Source: an uncultured Desulfobacterales bacterium (GTDB lineage: Bacteria; Desulfobacterota; Desulfobacteria; Desulfobacterales; G020354645). Taken from it: DNA of 7,286 nt. The translations under genes and the position numbers were made by a program. The stretch covers positions 1 through 7,286 of the forward strand of contig CAMYNZ010000215.1 of assembly GCA_947259865.1 (NCBI GenBank). Reading direction: 5' to 3'. The notes under the pieces were generated by a model. The model saw only the letters and a program-made list of their open reading frames with translations. It was not told the DNA's origin and ran no database searches. Below, in pieces: positions 6,908 through 7,286 of this stretch; positions within the stretch are counted from its first letter, which is position 1; each line of letters begins with the position of its first letter.

Positions 6908-6987
6908 ATGTCTGAAAAGAAAAAACTGACCCATAATGTTGGTGCCCTGTCGCTGATAATCAGAATGTAATGACAGCCGGCCCCAGA
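6908..6987 (+). pseudogene. katA: Remnant of monofunctional catalase (KatA/KatE type) N terminus
   Basis: After a strong GAGGAGGT ribosome binding site, ATG 6908 begins MSEKKKLTHNVGA, then stops after 20 codons. Restoring one C in the CCC run at 6945-6947 makes the frame continue as PVADNQNVMTAGPR up to 6987. Together these match the well-conserved start of monofunctional haem catalases (MSEKKKLT..GAPVADNQNVMTAGPRGP). After that arginine the similarity ends abruptly: the expected segment (LLQD..FLEKLAHFDRE) is missing, and nothing up to the next gene looks like catalase. So the gene carries a one-base frameshift and has lost about 95% of its length. A functional 20-residue peptide is conceivable but unlikely, given the conserved codons beyond the stop. 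Confidence 0.82.
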
Positions 6988-7156
6988 TTTTGCGCTCAAA
7001 AAATGGTGCGACGTTCTTCTAACGATCGTTCAAATCTCCCATTGTCACCAAAATCAATCGATAAGTCCGCTAAAGTTAGTTAGATAGATGGGCACCGAAA
7101 CACTCTATTCATAGCAGCACGGTGCATAAATTCAGACAACGAAAGGAGGAAACATT
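6988..7156. other. Non-coding stretch between catalase remnant and katG
   Basis: No catalase or other coding similarity is visible in any frame. It contains a perfect 10-base palindrome, AACGATCGTT (7021-7030), and a 6-base inverted repeat GCACCG/CGGTGC (7092-7097 and 7120-7125) with a 22-base loop ahead of katG. I could not identify a well-spaced promoter here, so katG may be read from the catalase promoter at 6839-6870. The katG ribosome binding site AAAGGAGGA lies at 7142-7150. Confidence 0.45.
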
Positions 7157-7286
7157 ATGAATGAAGATAGCAAGTGCCCGGTAACGGGATCCACTGCCGG
7201 CGGTGGTACGTCGAACCGGGACTGGTGGCCGAACCAGTTGAACCTCAAGATTCTTCATCAGAACTCTCACATGAGCAATCCCATGG
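7157..7286 (+). CDS. katG: Catalase-peroxidase KatG, N-terminal part only (cut by window edge)
   Basis: ATG 7157 follows a strong AAAGGAGGA by six bases and opens a frame of 43 codons to the window edge. It starts with [11 protein letters not shown], and [19 protein letters not shown] follows, then SHMSNPM. This is the highly conserved start of bifunctional haem catalase-peroxidases, which remove hydrogen peroxide in the cytoplasm. The haem-pocket Arg-Trp-His and the Trp-Tyr-Met adduct lie beyond the window, so integrity of the rest cannot be judged. No signal peptide is seen. It sits downstream of a PerR-type regulator and a dead monofunctional catalase, so it is probably the working peroxide-removing enzyme of this locus. 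Confidence 0.93.
   Translation, partial: MNEDSKCPVTGSTAGGGTSNRDWWPNQLNLKILHQNSHMSNPM

Noticed and set aside
6908..6970. 20-codon leader peptide regulating katG
   Set aside because: Conserved catalase codons continue past the stop after a one-base correction, which fits gene decay better than a designed leader peptide.

Overview
The window reads as a chromosomal segment of a Gram-negative, probably anaerobic bacterium. The protein style (a PlsB-type acyltransferase, a plant-like DapB, a PerR-type Fur protein beside catalase genes) suggests a Desulfobacterota / sulfate-reducer-like genome. That placement is inference from family resemblance; there is no rRNA or other marker here.

Layout: (1) 1-308, minus strand: the 5' part of a small two-helix membrane protein with a charged coiled-coil tail, running off the left edge. 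(2) 309-813: an AT-rich divergent intergenic region with one plausible sigma70 promoter. (3) 814-3453: plsB, first acyltransferase of phospholipid synthesis. (4) 3473-3652: a 180-bp palindromic element with 20-bp terminal inverted repeats in a CTAG context, best read as an IS630/mariner-type MITE, ending 18 bp before the next start codon. (5) 3671-5395 and 5370-6200: a MurU-AmgK fusion (amino-sugar kinase plus nucleotidyltransferase, peptidoglycan recycling) overlapping dapB (diaminopimelate/lysine synthesis), a small cell-wall precursor operon. (6) 6255-7286: an oxidative-stress block. It holds a PerR-type regulator broken by a perfect 68-bp tandem duplication, a Fur/PerR-box-like operator and promoter, a short frameshifted remnant of a monofunctional catalase start, and the intact start of a catalase-peroxidase gene (katG) running off the right edge.

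The most interesting part is the right end. The peroxide regulator is disrupted by a duplication that removing one copy would exactly repair. The catalase gene normally next to such a regulator survives only as about 26 codons. A different catalase family (KatG) follows, possibly now served by the old catalase promoter. Either this locus has recently been rearranged, or it contains assembly errors; read mapping across 6450-6600 and 6940-7000 would decide. I found no CRISPR array, tRNA, rRNA, phage gene or recognisable defence system.
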